Shown here: in pieces, positions 44,709 to 52,776 of the stretch
Layout: each line of letters starts with the position of its first letter
Numbering within the stretch: the stretch's first letter is position 1
DNA from: Shewanella sp. MBTL60-112-B2
Lineage (GTDB): Bacteria > Pseudomonadota > Gammaproteobacteria > Enterobacterales > Shewanellaceae
Assembly (NCBI RefSeq): GCF_019655055.1
Contig: NZ_BPFA01000023.1
Location: 1-64,000 of the forward strand
Direction: 5' to 3'
DNA: 64,000 bases
Notes under the pieces: model-generated
Told to the model about the DNA's origin: nothing
Seen by the model: only the letters and a program-made list of their open reading frames with translations
Databases searched by the model: none
Translations under genes and position numbers: made by a program

Positions 44709-44734
44709 TTCGATAATCGAATCTCACATTGTGA
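44709..44734. promoter_or_regulatory. Paired palindromes in the fdnG/micropeptide divergent region
   Basis: TTCGATAATCGAA (44709-44721) and TCACATTGTGA (44724-44734) sit side by side between the fdnG start and the small plus-strand gene. Operator-sized; the regulator is not known. Confidence 0.4.
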
Positions 44735-44753
44735 TCATTAAAAGGAGCTCATC

Positions 44754-44876
44754 ATGTTTATTGCAACCAAGATGACCTACAGCAAACGACCTAAACAAAG
44801 ACTAATTAACGCGAAACGATTATCCCTAAAGTCAGCTAAACGAACAATTTATAACACACGATCCAAATCACACTAA
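44754..44876 (+). CDS. Basic micropeptide divergent from fdnG
   Basis: 40 residues, too short for normal gene callers. ATG at 44754 preceded by AAAGGAGCTC, an excellent ribosome site. The product (MFIATKMTYSKRPKQR at the start, RSKSH at the end) has 12 Lys/Arg and no Asp or Glu, so a pI above 11. No hydrophobic segment. It could be an RNA- or nucleoid-binding peptide, a leader, or noise. The strong ribosome site and the position next to the fdn promoter favour a real translated product. Confidence 0.5.
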   Translation: MFIATKMTYSKRPKQRLINAKRLSLKSAKRTIYNTRSKSH

Positions 44877-45426
44877 AACCACAACAGAATAAAAAACCAA
44901 TAAAACATGAGAAATAGTACAAATATAAGAACAAAAACAACAAAAATAGCAAAAGTGAAGATTAAAACACCAAGGTAGCCGCAATGACGCCGAAAGGACT
45001 TTATGACCAACATAGAAAGGACATTATGTCGCAAAAACAATAGAGGTAAGATGTTAAATGTATCGTAGGAGAAAGTGAGAATGGCAAGTTACAAGGAGCT
45101 TGATAGCAAGCCAGCCATGCGTTTACAGCCCATAAGAACATTTAACCGCTGCTTAACGCTATGACTTTAGCGATGTTAGAGCACAGGGCTTTAGACAATA
45201 TGGCACATCAGAACGCTGAACAATCATCTTGCAAAGCTCTTCACAGCCTAAAAATAGAATGATTTGCCGTTGTACCAAAATAGACCACTAAGCCATTTGC
45301 GACCAATATGTCCTAGCATCAAACAAAGATATCGATGAGATTTGCATCAAATAAGCCTAATCGTCCCCTTAATTACAACTCAATAAAGTGAGCAAACAGT
45401 ATTGGTATTTGAAATGGGTACGTTAT
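44877..45426. other. Gene-poor region with operator-like direct repeats
   Basis: 550 bp. GAAAGGACTTTATGACC (44992-45008) and GAAAGGACATTATGTCG (45015-45031) repeat with a 23-bp period, and an inverted relative TTTGCGACCAATATGTCC lies at 45296-45313. AraC-type regulators use such direct repeats, but no AraC gene is present. A 27-codon ORF at 45081 (GGAGAAAG upstream) ends early. The region may be what remains after loss of a regulator and its target. Confidence 0.45.
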
Positions 45427-45897
45427 TTAGCCGTGAGATTTTGGTTTGCTCTTCGAATTAGAGCTGGAATTGGAATTTTCGCTGGAACGAGCGTCAGTGC
45501 CAGTTTGATGCTGGACTTTGTGTTCAGGTAGGCGGCATAGGGCCTTTTGGCCAAACAAACGATAACGATATTTTGCAACCAGGTTATAACCACTGTTACG
45601 CAGCGCTTTAGGCAAGTAAGCCAAGTATCGTAACCCGCTAGCAGGTGAGCTCAATGACTTGGCAATTTCTATCACTGCATCGCTGCGTAAATAATAGCGA
45701 CCCGACTTAATCAGGATCACGCTATCCAAGGCAATATCGGTTAACTGATATTGCCTTAATAAGCTTTGTCCTTGTAACGATTGCAACGCCACTAGCTCAA
45801 ATTTGTTATGTTGATTATGCCTTGTAATAACACTCACTGCGCCATCACATAAGTTACAAGCACCATCAAATATCACTACCGCTTGCATATCAGACAT
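45427..45897 (-). CDS. DCC-family thiol-disulfide oxidoreductase-like protein (DUF393)
   Basis: 156 residues. The DCC signature DGACNLCDGAVSVI (Asp and CxxC at about residues 10-17) is complete, then LVALQSLQGQSLLRQY, SVILIKSGRYYLRSDAVIEIAKSL and FGQKALCRLP. Family members are predicted thiol-disulfide oxidoreductases with a thioredoxin-like fold and no defined partner. The C-terminal 25 residues are Ser/Asn/Lys-rich and probably disordered. Start at 45897 after GAGGACGG. Confidence 0.85.
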   Translation of the reverse strand: MSDMQAVVIFDGACNLCDGAVSVITRHNQHNKFELVALQSLQGQSLLRQYQLTDIALDSVILIKSGRYYLRSDAVIEIAKSLSSPASGLRYLAYLPKALRNSGYNLVAKYRYRLFGQKALCRLPEHKVQHQTGTDARSSENSNSSSNSKSKPKSHG

Positions 45898-45938
45898 TAA
45901 CCGTCCTCATATAAAGAAAAATCGCTAATTGGAGAGCC

Positions 45939-46595
45939 CTATGGATTCGATAATCTAGTCTTTTCTAACTCAACCAAATAGCTTGCGATATCCATTACCT
46001 GCTCTACCGAACTGGCTGACTCATTGAGAATAATATAGCGACCATTAACTAATAGAGTTGGCGTGCCTTGGATCTCTGCCGACGACATAAGCAACATGGC
46101 TTGCTTAAGCTTAGACACAATATCTGCAGAGTTGAGCAAGGCGTTAAACTCTTGCTCGCTTAGGCCGTAGTCCGATAAAAAAGCTGCCAGTTTTGCTTGT
46201 TGCTCACTTAGACTGCTGACTTCACGCAAGCCAATGATCTCATTAAAAAGCGCTCCATGAATTTGTTTACTATTCTCTAGCTGCTGAGTAATAAAAAACA
46301 CCTTAGCATGCAATTTCATTGCTTCATTCCACACAGCCGGGGACTGCACTAAAACAACACTATCACTTAAGGTCTCTTCCCACTTATGCAGCGGCTTTTC
46401 AAACAACTCACAGTGTGGGCAACCATACCCAAAGAACTCAGTTACCGTGATATCGTTACTGCTTGCGGGAATGGGATTAGCTAATTCACGATAATGTACA
46501 CCTTTTACGTAATTACCATTAGCATCCAAATTAGAGGGTTCAGAGCAACCCGCAATGGCCAGCGCGAAACACATTAAAGCGAGGATTTTTTTCAT
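45939..46595 (-). CDS. DsbA-family thiol oxidoreductase lipoprotein
   Basis: 218 residues. Lipoprotein signal MKKILALMCFALAIAGC, so an inner- or outer-membrane-anchored protein facing the periplasm. DsbA active site YGCPHCELFEKPL (CPHC), helical insert, and the cis-Pro segment EIQGTPTLLVNGRY. It forms or exchanges disulfides. It lies 41 bp upstream of the DCC gene, also a thiol-redox protein, so they may be one operon. A substrate is not evident. Confidence 0.88.
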   Translation of the reverse strand: MKKILALMCFALAIAGCSEPSNLDANGNYVKGVHYRELANPIPASSNDITVTEFFGYGCPHCELFEKPLHKWEETLSDSVVLVQSPAVWNEAMKLHAKVFFITQQLENSKQIHGALFNEIIGLREVSSLSEQQAKLAAFLSDYGLSEQEFNALLNSADIVSKLKQAMLLMSSAEIQGTPTLLVNGRYIILNESASSVEQVMDIASYLVELEKTRLSNP

Positions 46596-46786
46596 AACAG
46601 GTCCTTTTGTACTTATTATTAATCTGCAGCAATAGTGGTTAATCGCAAGTCAATTAACGACTCCTAGATGAGGTTTAGCCAAAGAAAAGTAACGACCTAA
46701 CGCTACATATATAACTAGGCTAATCTAATCCCGCTAAACCCAAACTAACTTCATATTAGTTATAGAGTATTACACGCCAAAAATAA

Positions 46787-46812
46787 AAAAGGCACTCAGA
46801 TGAGTACCTTTA
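46787..46812 (-). terminator. Terminator of the metal permease
   Basis: Minus strand AAAGG(T)ACTC-ATCT-GAGT(G)CCTTT followed by TTATTTTT; one mismatch in the stem. Confidence 0.75.
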
Positions 46813-46833
46813 TCAGCTATGCCAGGTTAGTGC

Positions 46834-48174
46834 TTAAGAGCAGCAGTCTCTACGCCACCAGTTTTTAGGCAGCTTATCTAAGAAAACTTTAGCCATTAAT
46901 ATTGCAAGCACCACACCTGAAGTGTAAACGATGCCCGCAGGTAATAGCTCATGCTGCTCACCAATTTGCGGCATAACCACAAAACCGAAGGTATCAACGA
47001 GATAGTTAACCAAGATGCCCGACACTAACGCCACACCTAGTACGCCACCTAAATAGCCATATAAGGCACGCTTACCTAGCTCTTTAGTGACCACACCTAA
47101 GGTCGCTATGTTGGTTGCAGGGCCTGCCAACATAAATACTAATACCGCACCTGGTGATACACCCGCTAATAGCAAACCTGCCGCAATTGGCGTTGATGCC
47201 GTGGCGCAAATATACATAGGGATAGAGATAAGCACCATGACTAACATTGCCAAAATACCATCGCCCCACTTAGCCATAAAGTCGGCTGGCACATAGGTTT
47301 GCACTAACGCGGCGAAGAACAAACCGATTAGCAACCAAATAGTCGTGTCACGAACCAGATCGGTTGCCGCATAATGCAAGCCTTTACCGATACGACTAAT
47401 AATAGAGGTGCCTTTTAATTCAGTGGCCACATCTTTAGTTGACTCACAGCAGCTTTCTGCTTCGTGACTATGGGCGTGAGTGTCTGTATCGGATTTTTTA
47501 CTGCTGCAGCATGATGACTTTTCTGCCGTTACAACTTCAGCAACAGGCGCTTTAGTAGAGCAGCACGAAGATTTTTCTGCTTTAGGCTCAACCGCTTTTT
47601 TGCTACTGCAACAAGATGTAACCGCCTCAACTTTTGACTCGGTTTTTTTACTGCTACAACAAGAAGCAACAGGCTCAACCTTTGGTGCTGGCTTCTTGCT
47701 ACTACAGCAAGATGCAGCTGGCTCGGTTTGAGTGCCTAAACCAGATTTAGCTTGCTCGCTAACAATTGGTTTACCGTCATCGTCGTCACGGCCAACTAAT
47801 AGACCCGCCACAATCGCGCTAATCACCGCAGCTATCGGTCTAACAATTGCCATAAATGGGCCTAGCAGCACATAAGACACGGTTACCGAGTCAACACCAG
47901 TTTCTGGAGTCGAGACTAAAAATGAAGTAGTTGCGGCTTTCGATGCACCGCTACGACGTAAACCCACCGCGGCAGGTATGACGCCGCAAGAACACAAAGG
48001 TAGCGGTGCGCCCAGTACCGCTGCTTTTACCACAGTTTTAAAACCGTGGCCGCCAAGCTGCTTTTGCATCCAAGCCATAGGCACAAACATTTTCAACATA
48101 CCGGCTAACACTAGGCCGAGCAAAAGCCAGGGGGCAGACTCTAGAAACAGCTCAATAAAGTTTTCTAATAACAT
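46834..48174 (-). CDS. SO_0444-type Cu/Zn efflux permease with Cys-pair repeats
   Basis: 446 residues, a DUF318 permease with two blocks of four or so membrane helices (about 5-135 and 255-440) separated by a soluble loop (about 148-245). The loop has six CC pairs, mostly in CCSSKK repeats, and a His cluster (DTHAHSHEAE), with another CC at the C-terminus; all are plausible soft-metal ligands. A further CSC motif lies in the first block (PLPLCSCGVIP). Downstream of the ZntR-like gene, 55 bp apart and served by the MerR promoter at 48817. It probably exports copper or zinc. Confidence 0.9.
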   Translation of the reverse strand: MLLENFIELFLESAPWLLLGLVLAGMLKMFVPMAWMQKQLGGHGFKTVVKAAVLGAPLPLCSCGVIPAAVGLRRSGASKAATTSFLVSTPETGVDSVTVSYVLLGPFMAIVRPIAAVISAIVAGLLVGRDDDDGKPIVSEQAKSGLGTQTEPAASCCSSKKPAPKVEPVASCCSSKKTESKVEAVTSCCSSKKAVEPKAEKSSCCSTKAPVAEVVTAEKSSCCSSKKSDTDTHAHSHEAESCCESTKDVATELKGTSIISRIGKGLHYAATDLVRDTTIWLLIGLFFAALVQTYVPADFMAKWGDGILAMLVMVLISIPMYICATASTPIAAGLLLAGVSPGAVLVFMLAGPATNIATLGVVTKELGKRALYGYLGGVLGVALVSGILVNYLVDTFGFVVMPQIGEQHELLPAGIVYTSGVVLAILMAKVFLDKLPKNWWRRDCCS

Positions 48175-48229
48175 AACGACTTCTCACGTGTATTCTTAAG
48201 CTTTCAATTTAAGTATTCGATTTTGCTTT

Positions 48230-48706
48230 CTATTTATCAGCGCAGGTTTTAGTGAACTTATGCTCACCATGGCTATGCTTATTATTTTCACAGCGAATGC
48301 TATCTGTATTTGACTCTAGCGCTTCGAGAATCGAGCAATGCTCGGCACTTTCAGGGCCGCCACAGCAGGCTTGCGACAAACGCTGCAAAGACAATTGAAA
48401 ATGGTTTAGCTCAGCGATTTTAGCTTCGACATTTGCTAGCTTATCATCGACCATGCCTTTTACATCGGCGCAGGCCCAATTGGATTTATCTAATTCAATC
48501 GACAAAAGTTCAGTGATCTCAGCAAGCGTGAACCCCACTGCTTTTGCACGTAAAATAAAGCGCAACCGCTCGGCGTCAGCTTCCGTATAAATACGGTAAC
48601 CAGAATCGGTACGTGAAGATGGTGCTAACAACCCATGCTTTTCATAAAACCTTAAGGTGTCAGTCTTAACTTCACACTGCTGTGCAAGCTCACCAATTCG
48701 ATACAT
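48230..48706 (-). CDS. MerR-family metal-responsive regulator (ZntR-like)
   Basis: 158 residues from the ATG at 48706 (GGAGC upstream). MerR winged helix (MYRIGELAQQCEVKTDTLRFYEKHGLL), then a coiled-coil dimer helix and the metal loop. The ZntR cysteines are in WACADVKG (about 76) and ACCGGPESAEHCS, matching ZntR C79, C114/C115 and C124; so it probably senses Zn(II), or Pb/Cd. It activates by untwisting a promoter with an over-long spacer, and such a promoter lies just upstream. C-terminal His-rich tail. First gene of the metal-efflux operon. Confidence 0.9.
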   Translation of the reverse strand: MYRIGELAQQCEVKTDTLRFYEKHGLLAPSSRTDSGYRIYTEADAERLRFILRAKAVGFTLAEITELLSIELDKSNWACADVKGMVDDKLANVEAKIAELNHFQLSLQRLSQACCGGPESAEHCSILEALESNTDSIRCENNKHSHGEHKFTKTCADK

Positions 48707-48816
48707 GCCTAGCTCCAAATCAATTTAAAATTCTGTTTGCAATCCAGCTTCAAGCTCAAGCATTCACCAGTGATAAAATCAACCAACAAACAGGTTTTTG
48801 TCACTGTAACGGCTAG

Positions 48817-48848
48817 AGTATAAACCTTGGAGTTGTATCCAAGGTCAA
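48817..48848 (-). promoter_or_regulatory. MerR-type promoter/operator
   Basis: On the minus strand TTGACC (-35), 20-bp spacer, TATACT (-10), with the dyad ACCTTGG-N8-CCAAGGT filling the spacer. A 19-20 bp spacer with an internal dyad is the MerR hallmark. It drives the ZntR-like gene and the permease. Confidence 0.88.
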
Positions 48849-48980
48849 TAGTTATTCTGCGCTTAAATAAACAAGAAAGCTTGTTCTGCTGAACGTATTG
48901 TGAAATCGCGCAGAAAAAAACACCGCCGAGTGTAAATTTACGTTAAAATATGCGCGCCGTGACGGGAGAGTATTGAGGGA

Positions 48981-49035
48981 CTTTTGGAAAGCAGTGTAGG
49001 CCTATAAGGCGTGAGACTGTTCTGTTTTCCGAAAG
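48981..49035 (+). promoter_or_regulatory. Structured leader upstream of purH
   Basis: CTTTTGGAAAGCAG / CTGTTTTCCGAAAG can form a 14-pair stem (two G-U) enclosing 27 nt that include GCC-TATAA-GGC, 36 nt before the purH start. No T-run, so not a simple terminator. No classical PurR box seen. Confidence 0.45.
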
Positions 49036-49070
49036 ATCCTTAAAAATAACTACTGGACCCTGTACCTACA

Positions 49071-50660
49071 ATGAATAATGCCAGACCTATTCGTCGCGCG
49101 CTGTTAAGCGTTTCAGATAAAACCGGAATCCTAGAGTTTGCACAAGCGTTGCATGCTCAAGGTGTTGAACTACTTTCTACTGGTGGCACCGCACGCCTTC
49201 TGGCTGATAATGGTGTGCCTGTCATTGAAGTGTCAGACTATACTGGCCACCCAGAGATCATGGATGGTCGCGTTAAAACCCTGCACCCTAAAGTGCATGG
49301 CGGCATTTTAGCGCGTCGCGGTATCGACGAAATCGTAATGGAACAAAACAATATCAAGCCTATCGACTTGGTAGCGGTTAACTTGTACCCATTCGCTGCA
49401 ACTGTCGCTCAAGAAGGTTGCACCCTTGCAGACGCTATCGAGAACATCGATATCGGCGGCCCAACTATGGTGCGCTCTACCGCTAAAAACCACAAAGACA
49501 CCACTATCATCGTTAACGCTAACGACTACGGCCGCGTGATTGCCGAGATGCAAGCAAACGAAGGTAGCACCACCCTTGAAACTCGCTTTGATTTAGCGAT
49601 TGCCGCGTTTGAGCACACAGCTGCGTACGATGGCATGATTGCTAACTACTTCGGTACTAAAGTTCCTGCGCACAGCAAAGATGAGTGCCATGCAGACTCT
49701 AAGTTCCCACGCACTTACAACACTCAACTAGTGAAGAAGCAAGACTTGCGCTATGGCGAAAACAGCCATCAAACAGCCGCATTCTATGTTGATACTAATC
49801 TGGATGAAGCCTCTGTAGCTACAGCCATGCAGCTGCAAGGTAAGGCACTGTCATACAACAACATCGCCGATACTGATTCTGCACTTGAGTGCGTAAAAGA
49901 ATTCGACGAGCCAGCTTGTGTGATTGTTAAGCACGCTAACCCATGTGGTGTAGCGATTGGTGAAAACCTGCTTGAAGCTTATAACCGTGCATTCCAAACT
50001 GACCCAACGTCAGCTTTTGGCGGCATCATCGCCTTTAACGGCGAGTTAGATGCTGAAACTGCAAGCGCAATTGTTGAGCGTCAGTTTGTTGAAGTGATCA
50101 TTGCCCCTAAAGTGAGCCAAGCAGCGCGCGATATTGTTGCAGCTAAAGCTAACGTACGTTTACTTGAGTGCGGTGAGTGGGCAAGCAAAACCACCAGCTT
50201 AGATTACAAGCGCGTTAACGGTGGTCTATTACTGCAAGATCGCGATCAAGGCATGGTAGGCCTAGACGATGTTAAAGTTGTTTCTAAGCGTCAGCCTACT
50301 GCAAGCGAGATGAAAGACTTAATGTTCTGCTGGAAAGTGGCTAAGTTTGTTAAATCAAACGCGATTGTTTACGCCAAGAACAGCATGACTATCGGTGTGG
50401 GCGCAGGCCAAATGAGCCGCGTTTACAGTGCAAAAGTTGCGGGCATTAAAGCTGCTGACGAAGGTCTAGAAGTACAAGACTCAGTAATGGCATCAGATGC
50501 ATTCTTCCCATTCCGTGATGGTATCGACGCTGCAGCAGAAGCTGGCATCAGCTGTATCATCCAGCCAGGCGGCTCAATCCGCGATGAAGAGATCATCGCG
50601 GCGGCTGACGAGCACGGCATGGCAATGGTATTTACCGGTATGCGTCACTTCCGTCATTAA
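49071..50660 (+). CDS. purH: Bifunctional AICAR transformylase / IMP cyclohydrolase
   Basis: 529 residues, full length. N-terminal IMP cyclohydrolase (about 1-200; RALLSVSDKTGILEFAQAL, STGGTARLL, MDGRVKTLHPKVHGG) and C-terminal AICAR transformylase (about 201-529; LRYGENSHQTAAFY, KHANPCGVAIG with the catalytic Lys-His, and CIIQPGGSIRDEEI near the end). It performs the last two steps of purine synthesis, AICAR to IMP. Followed by purD 169 bp downstream, the common purHD pair. Confidence 0.97.
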   Translation: MNNARPIRRALLSVSDKTGILEFAQALHAQGVELLSTGGTARLLADNGVPVIEVSDYTGHPEIMDGRVKTLHPKVHGGILARRGIDEIVMEQNNIKPIDLVAVNLYPFAATVAQEGCTLADAIENIDIGGPTMVRSTAKNHKDTTIIVNANDYGRVIAEMQANEGSTTLETRFDLAIAAFEHTAAYDGMIANYFGTKVPAHSKDECHADSKFPRTYNTQLVKKQDLRYGENSHQTAAFYVDTNLDEASVATAMQLQGKALSYNNIADTDSALECVKEFDEPACVIVKHANPCGVAIGENLLEAYNRAFQTDPTSAFGGIIAFNGELDAETASAIVERQFVEVIIAPKVSQAARDIVAAKANVRLLECGEWASKTTSLDYKRVNGGLLLQDRDQGMVGLDDVKVVSKRQPTASEMKDLMFCWKVAKFVKSNAIVYAKNSMTIGVGAGQMSRVYSAKVAGIKAADEGLEVQDSVMASDAFFPFRDGIDAAAEAGISCIIQPGGSIRDEEIIAAADEHGMAMVFTGMRHFRH

Positions 50661-50666
50661 TTGGTT

Positions 50667-50694
50667 TGCGCGAATAAAGGGCTTTATTCGCGCA
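50667..50694 (+). repeat. Hairpin between purH and purD
   Basis: TGCGCGAATAAAG-GG-CTTTATTCGCGCA, a 13-pair inverted repeat right after purH. No T-run. It may protect the purH 3' end. Confidence 0.65.
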
Positions 50695-50829
50695 TTAACA
50701 AAATTAATATTTAACGTTTAGAGCAAGCCACTCTTTCTAGGTCAAAGAAAGCACGCGCAGCGTATGCCAATACGTGAGCATGCTTGATGCAGAGATAGGA
50801 AGAATGGCGCAGCTATAAAAGGTAAAGAT

Positions 50830-52131
50830 ATGAAAGTATTGATTATAGGTGGCGGCGGTCGCGAACATGCATTAGCTTGGAAAGCGGCGCAATCGGCGCA
50901 AGTTGAAACTGTCTTCGTAGCCCCTGGTAACGCTGGTACAGCACTAGAGCCAAAGCTTGAGAATGTGGCAATTAATGTTGAAGAGATCTCAGCGTTAGTG
51001 GCATTTGCCGAAGAGCAAAAAGTCGCAATTACTATTGTTGGTCCTGAAGTACCATTAGCACTTGGTCTAGTTGATGCGTTCAATGAAGCCGGCCTACCTA
51101 TCTTTGGCCCTACTAAAGGTGCGGCGCAGTTAGAATCATCTAAAGCCTTCACTAAAGACTTTTTAGCCCGTCACGATATTCCTACAGCAGCTTACTCAAA
51201 CTTTACTGAGATAAAGCCTGCTAAAGCCTATGTTAAACAAGTGACTGGGTTGACAGGTTTCCCTATCGTGATTAAAGCCGACGGCTTAGCCGCAGGTAAA
51301 GGCGTGATTATTGCAGCAGACCAAAATGAAGCCGATGCAGCTATCGAAGATATGCTAGCTGGCAACAAGTTTGGTGAAGCAGGCTCTCGCGTAGTTATCG
51401 AAGAGTTCCTAAAAGGCGAAGAAGCCAGCTTTATCGTAATGGTAGACGGTAAGAACATTCTTGCTATGGCCACCAGCCAAGATCATAAAGCCCGTGATAA
51501 CGGCGATCATGGTCCAAATACTGGCGGCATGGGTGCGTATTCTCCGGCTCCTGTAGTGACCCAAGCGGTTCACGACTGGACTATTGAACATGTTATTCGT
51601 CCAACCGTTGATGGCATGGCTGCAGAAGGCAATGTTTACACTGGTTTCTTATACGCAGGCTTGATGATTTCGCCCGATGGCAGCGCAAAAGTACTTGAGT
51701 ACAACTGCCGCTTTGGTGACCCAGAGACTCAACCTATTATGATGCGCCTTAAGTCAGATCTAGTAGAGCTTTGCCTAGCATCAACTCGTGGTGAACTAGA
51801 CCAAGTGACTGCTGAGTTTGACTCGCGCGCAGCTGTAGGCGTAGTGCTAGCTGCAGGTGGTTACCCAGATGCATATCGCAAGCACGATGTGATTGACGGT
51901 CTAACTCTTGGTGATAACAACGCGAAAGTATTCCATGCAGGTACTAGCATGCAAGACGGTCACGTAGTAACTAATGGCGGCCGCGTACTATGCGCTACTG
52001 CCCTTGGTAATACAGTAACCGAAGCACAGCAAGCAGCTTACAACTTAGTTGATGCTATCCATTGGGATGATGTCTACTTTAGAACTGATATTGCGTACCG
52101 CGCGATTGCTCGTGAAAACGGCGAAGGCTAA
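50830..52131 (+). CDS. purD: Phosphoribosylamine-glycine ligase
   Basis: 433 residues of the ATP-grasp family. N-terminal LIIGGGGREHALAWKAAQS, the ATP-binding loop GFPIVIKADGLAAGKGVIIA, EEFLKGEEASFIVMVDG, and ARDNGDHGPNTGGMGAYSPAP, then NCRFGDPETQ for Mg2+. It joins glycine to phosphoribosylamine in the second step of purine synthesis. Terminator at 52160. Confidence 0.97.
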   Translation: MKVLIIGGGGREHALAWKAAQSAQVETVFVAPGNAGTALEPKLENVAINVEEISALVAFAEEQKVAITIVGPEVPLALGLVDAFNEAGLPIFGPTKGAAQLESSKAFTKDFLARHDIPTAAYSNFTEIKPAKAYVKQVTGLTGFPIVIKADGLAAGKGVIIAADQNEADAAIEDMLAGNKFGEAGSRVVIEEFLKGEEASFIVMVDGKNILAMATSQDHKARDNGDHGPNTGGMGAYSPAPVVTQAVHDWTIEHVIRPTVDGMAAEGNVYTGFLYAGLMISPDGSAKVLEYNCRFGDPETQPIMMRLKSDLVELCLASTRGELDQVTAEFDSRAAVGVVLAAGGYPDAYRKHDVIDGLTLGDNNAKVFHAGTSMQDGHVVTNGGRVLCATALGNTVTEAQQAAYNLVDAIHWDDVYFRTDIAYRAIARENGEG

Positions 52132-52159
52132 ATGACTCTTTATTAGCTAGTTAATCTAG

Positions 52160-52185
52160 AAGCCCTGTTAATTCAGGGCTTTTTT
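52160..52185 (+). terminator. Terminator of purHD
   Basis: AGCCCTG-TTAATT-CAGGGCT followed by TTTTT. Confidence 0.88.
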
Positions 52186-52527
52186 ATGCCTACTATATTA
52201 ACTTATAGGCTAATCCATTAAAAAAATATTGGTATAACAAGGGTTATCACTTAGCCGTAATGACATCACTTACCGTGTAATATGTGCCCGTGAAAGCCGC
52301 AGAGGTTGTGACTGCGATTTTTCATTTATAACCTCTGATTTGTGCCTTCAGCTTGTAAACCAATATCAAGCAATCATGTTTTTTGTGATCTATGTAGCAC
52401 AAAAGCGTGACTTGAAAGTGCATGCTGAACCCTGCAGCAATAGATCCACGCAAATTAAAAGATAAATATTAAACAGAGTGGATCGATAAATTGCCAAGAA
52501 TTAAACTTAACAAGCTGGGGTTAGACA
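52186..52527. other. Intergenic region upstream of the 72-residue ORF
   Basis: 342 bp. AGAGGTT and AACCTCT (about 52301-52336) and a few CRP-like half-sites are present; nothing I can name. Confidence 0.35.
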
Positions 52528-52746
52528 ATGAAATATTCAGTAAGCGATCTTATCTATCAAGGCGAGACATCTGGTGTGCATAACTGGGACACACTATCAG
52601 GCTCATCTTTTTACTGGCATCCAGATTGGTTGCATATTGCAGAAGATATGACGGGTCATAACGCAACGGCACATATTGAACCAACGGCAGACAAAGCAAC
52701 CAAAGCTGAAGCCGCTGAAACTATTGTAAAACATCTCAATAAGTAG
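52528..52746 (+). CDS. Small hypothetical protein
   Basis: 72 residues, family not recognised. Aromatic/His-rich first half (GVHNWDTLSGSSFYWHPDWLHIAEDMTGHNA) and an Ala/Lys-rich helical end (KATKAEAAETIVKHLNK). No signal peptide. The site GGGGTTAGAC precedes the ATG. The composition is protein-like, so I keep it. Confidence 0.55.
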   Translation: MKYSVSDLIYQGETSGVHNWDTLSGSSFYWHPDWLHIAEDMTGHNATAHIEPTADKATKAEAAETIVKHLNK

Positions 52747-52776
52747 CTTCAGTCTAAGCTGTTAATCGAAATTGAA

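Noticed and set aside
45081..45164. 27-codon ORF after GGAGAAAG
   Set aside because: Ends early; it may be a remnant of a lost gene but cannot be called one from the sequence alone.
50742..51152. Long antisense ORF over purD
   Set aside because: Coding signals and family motifs belong to the plus-strand purD; this is a shadow frame.
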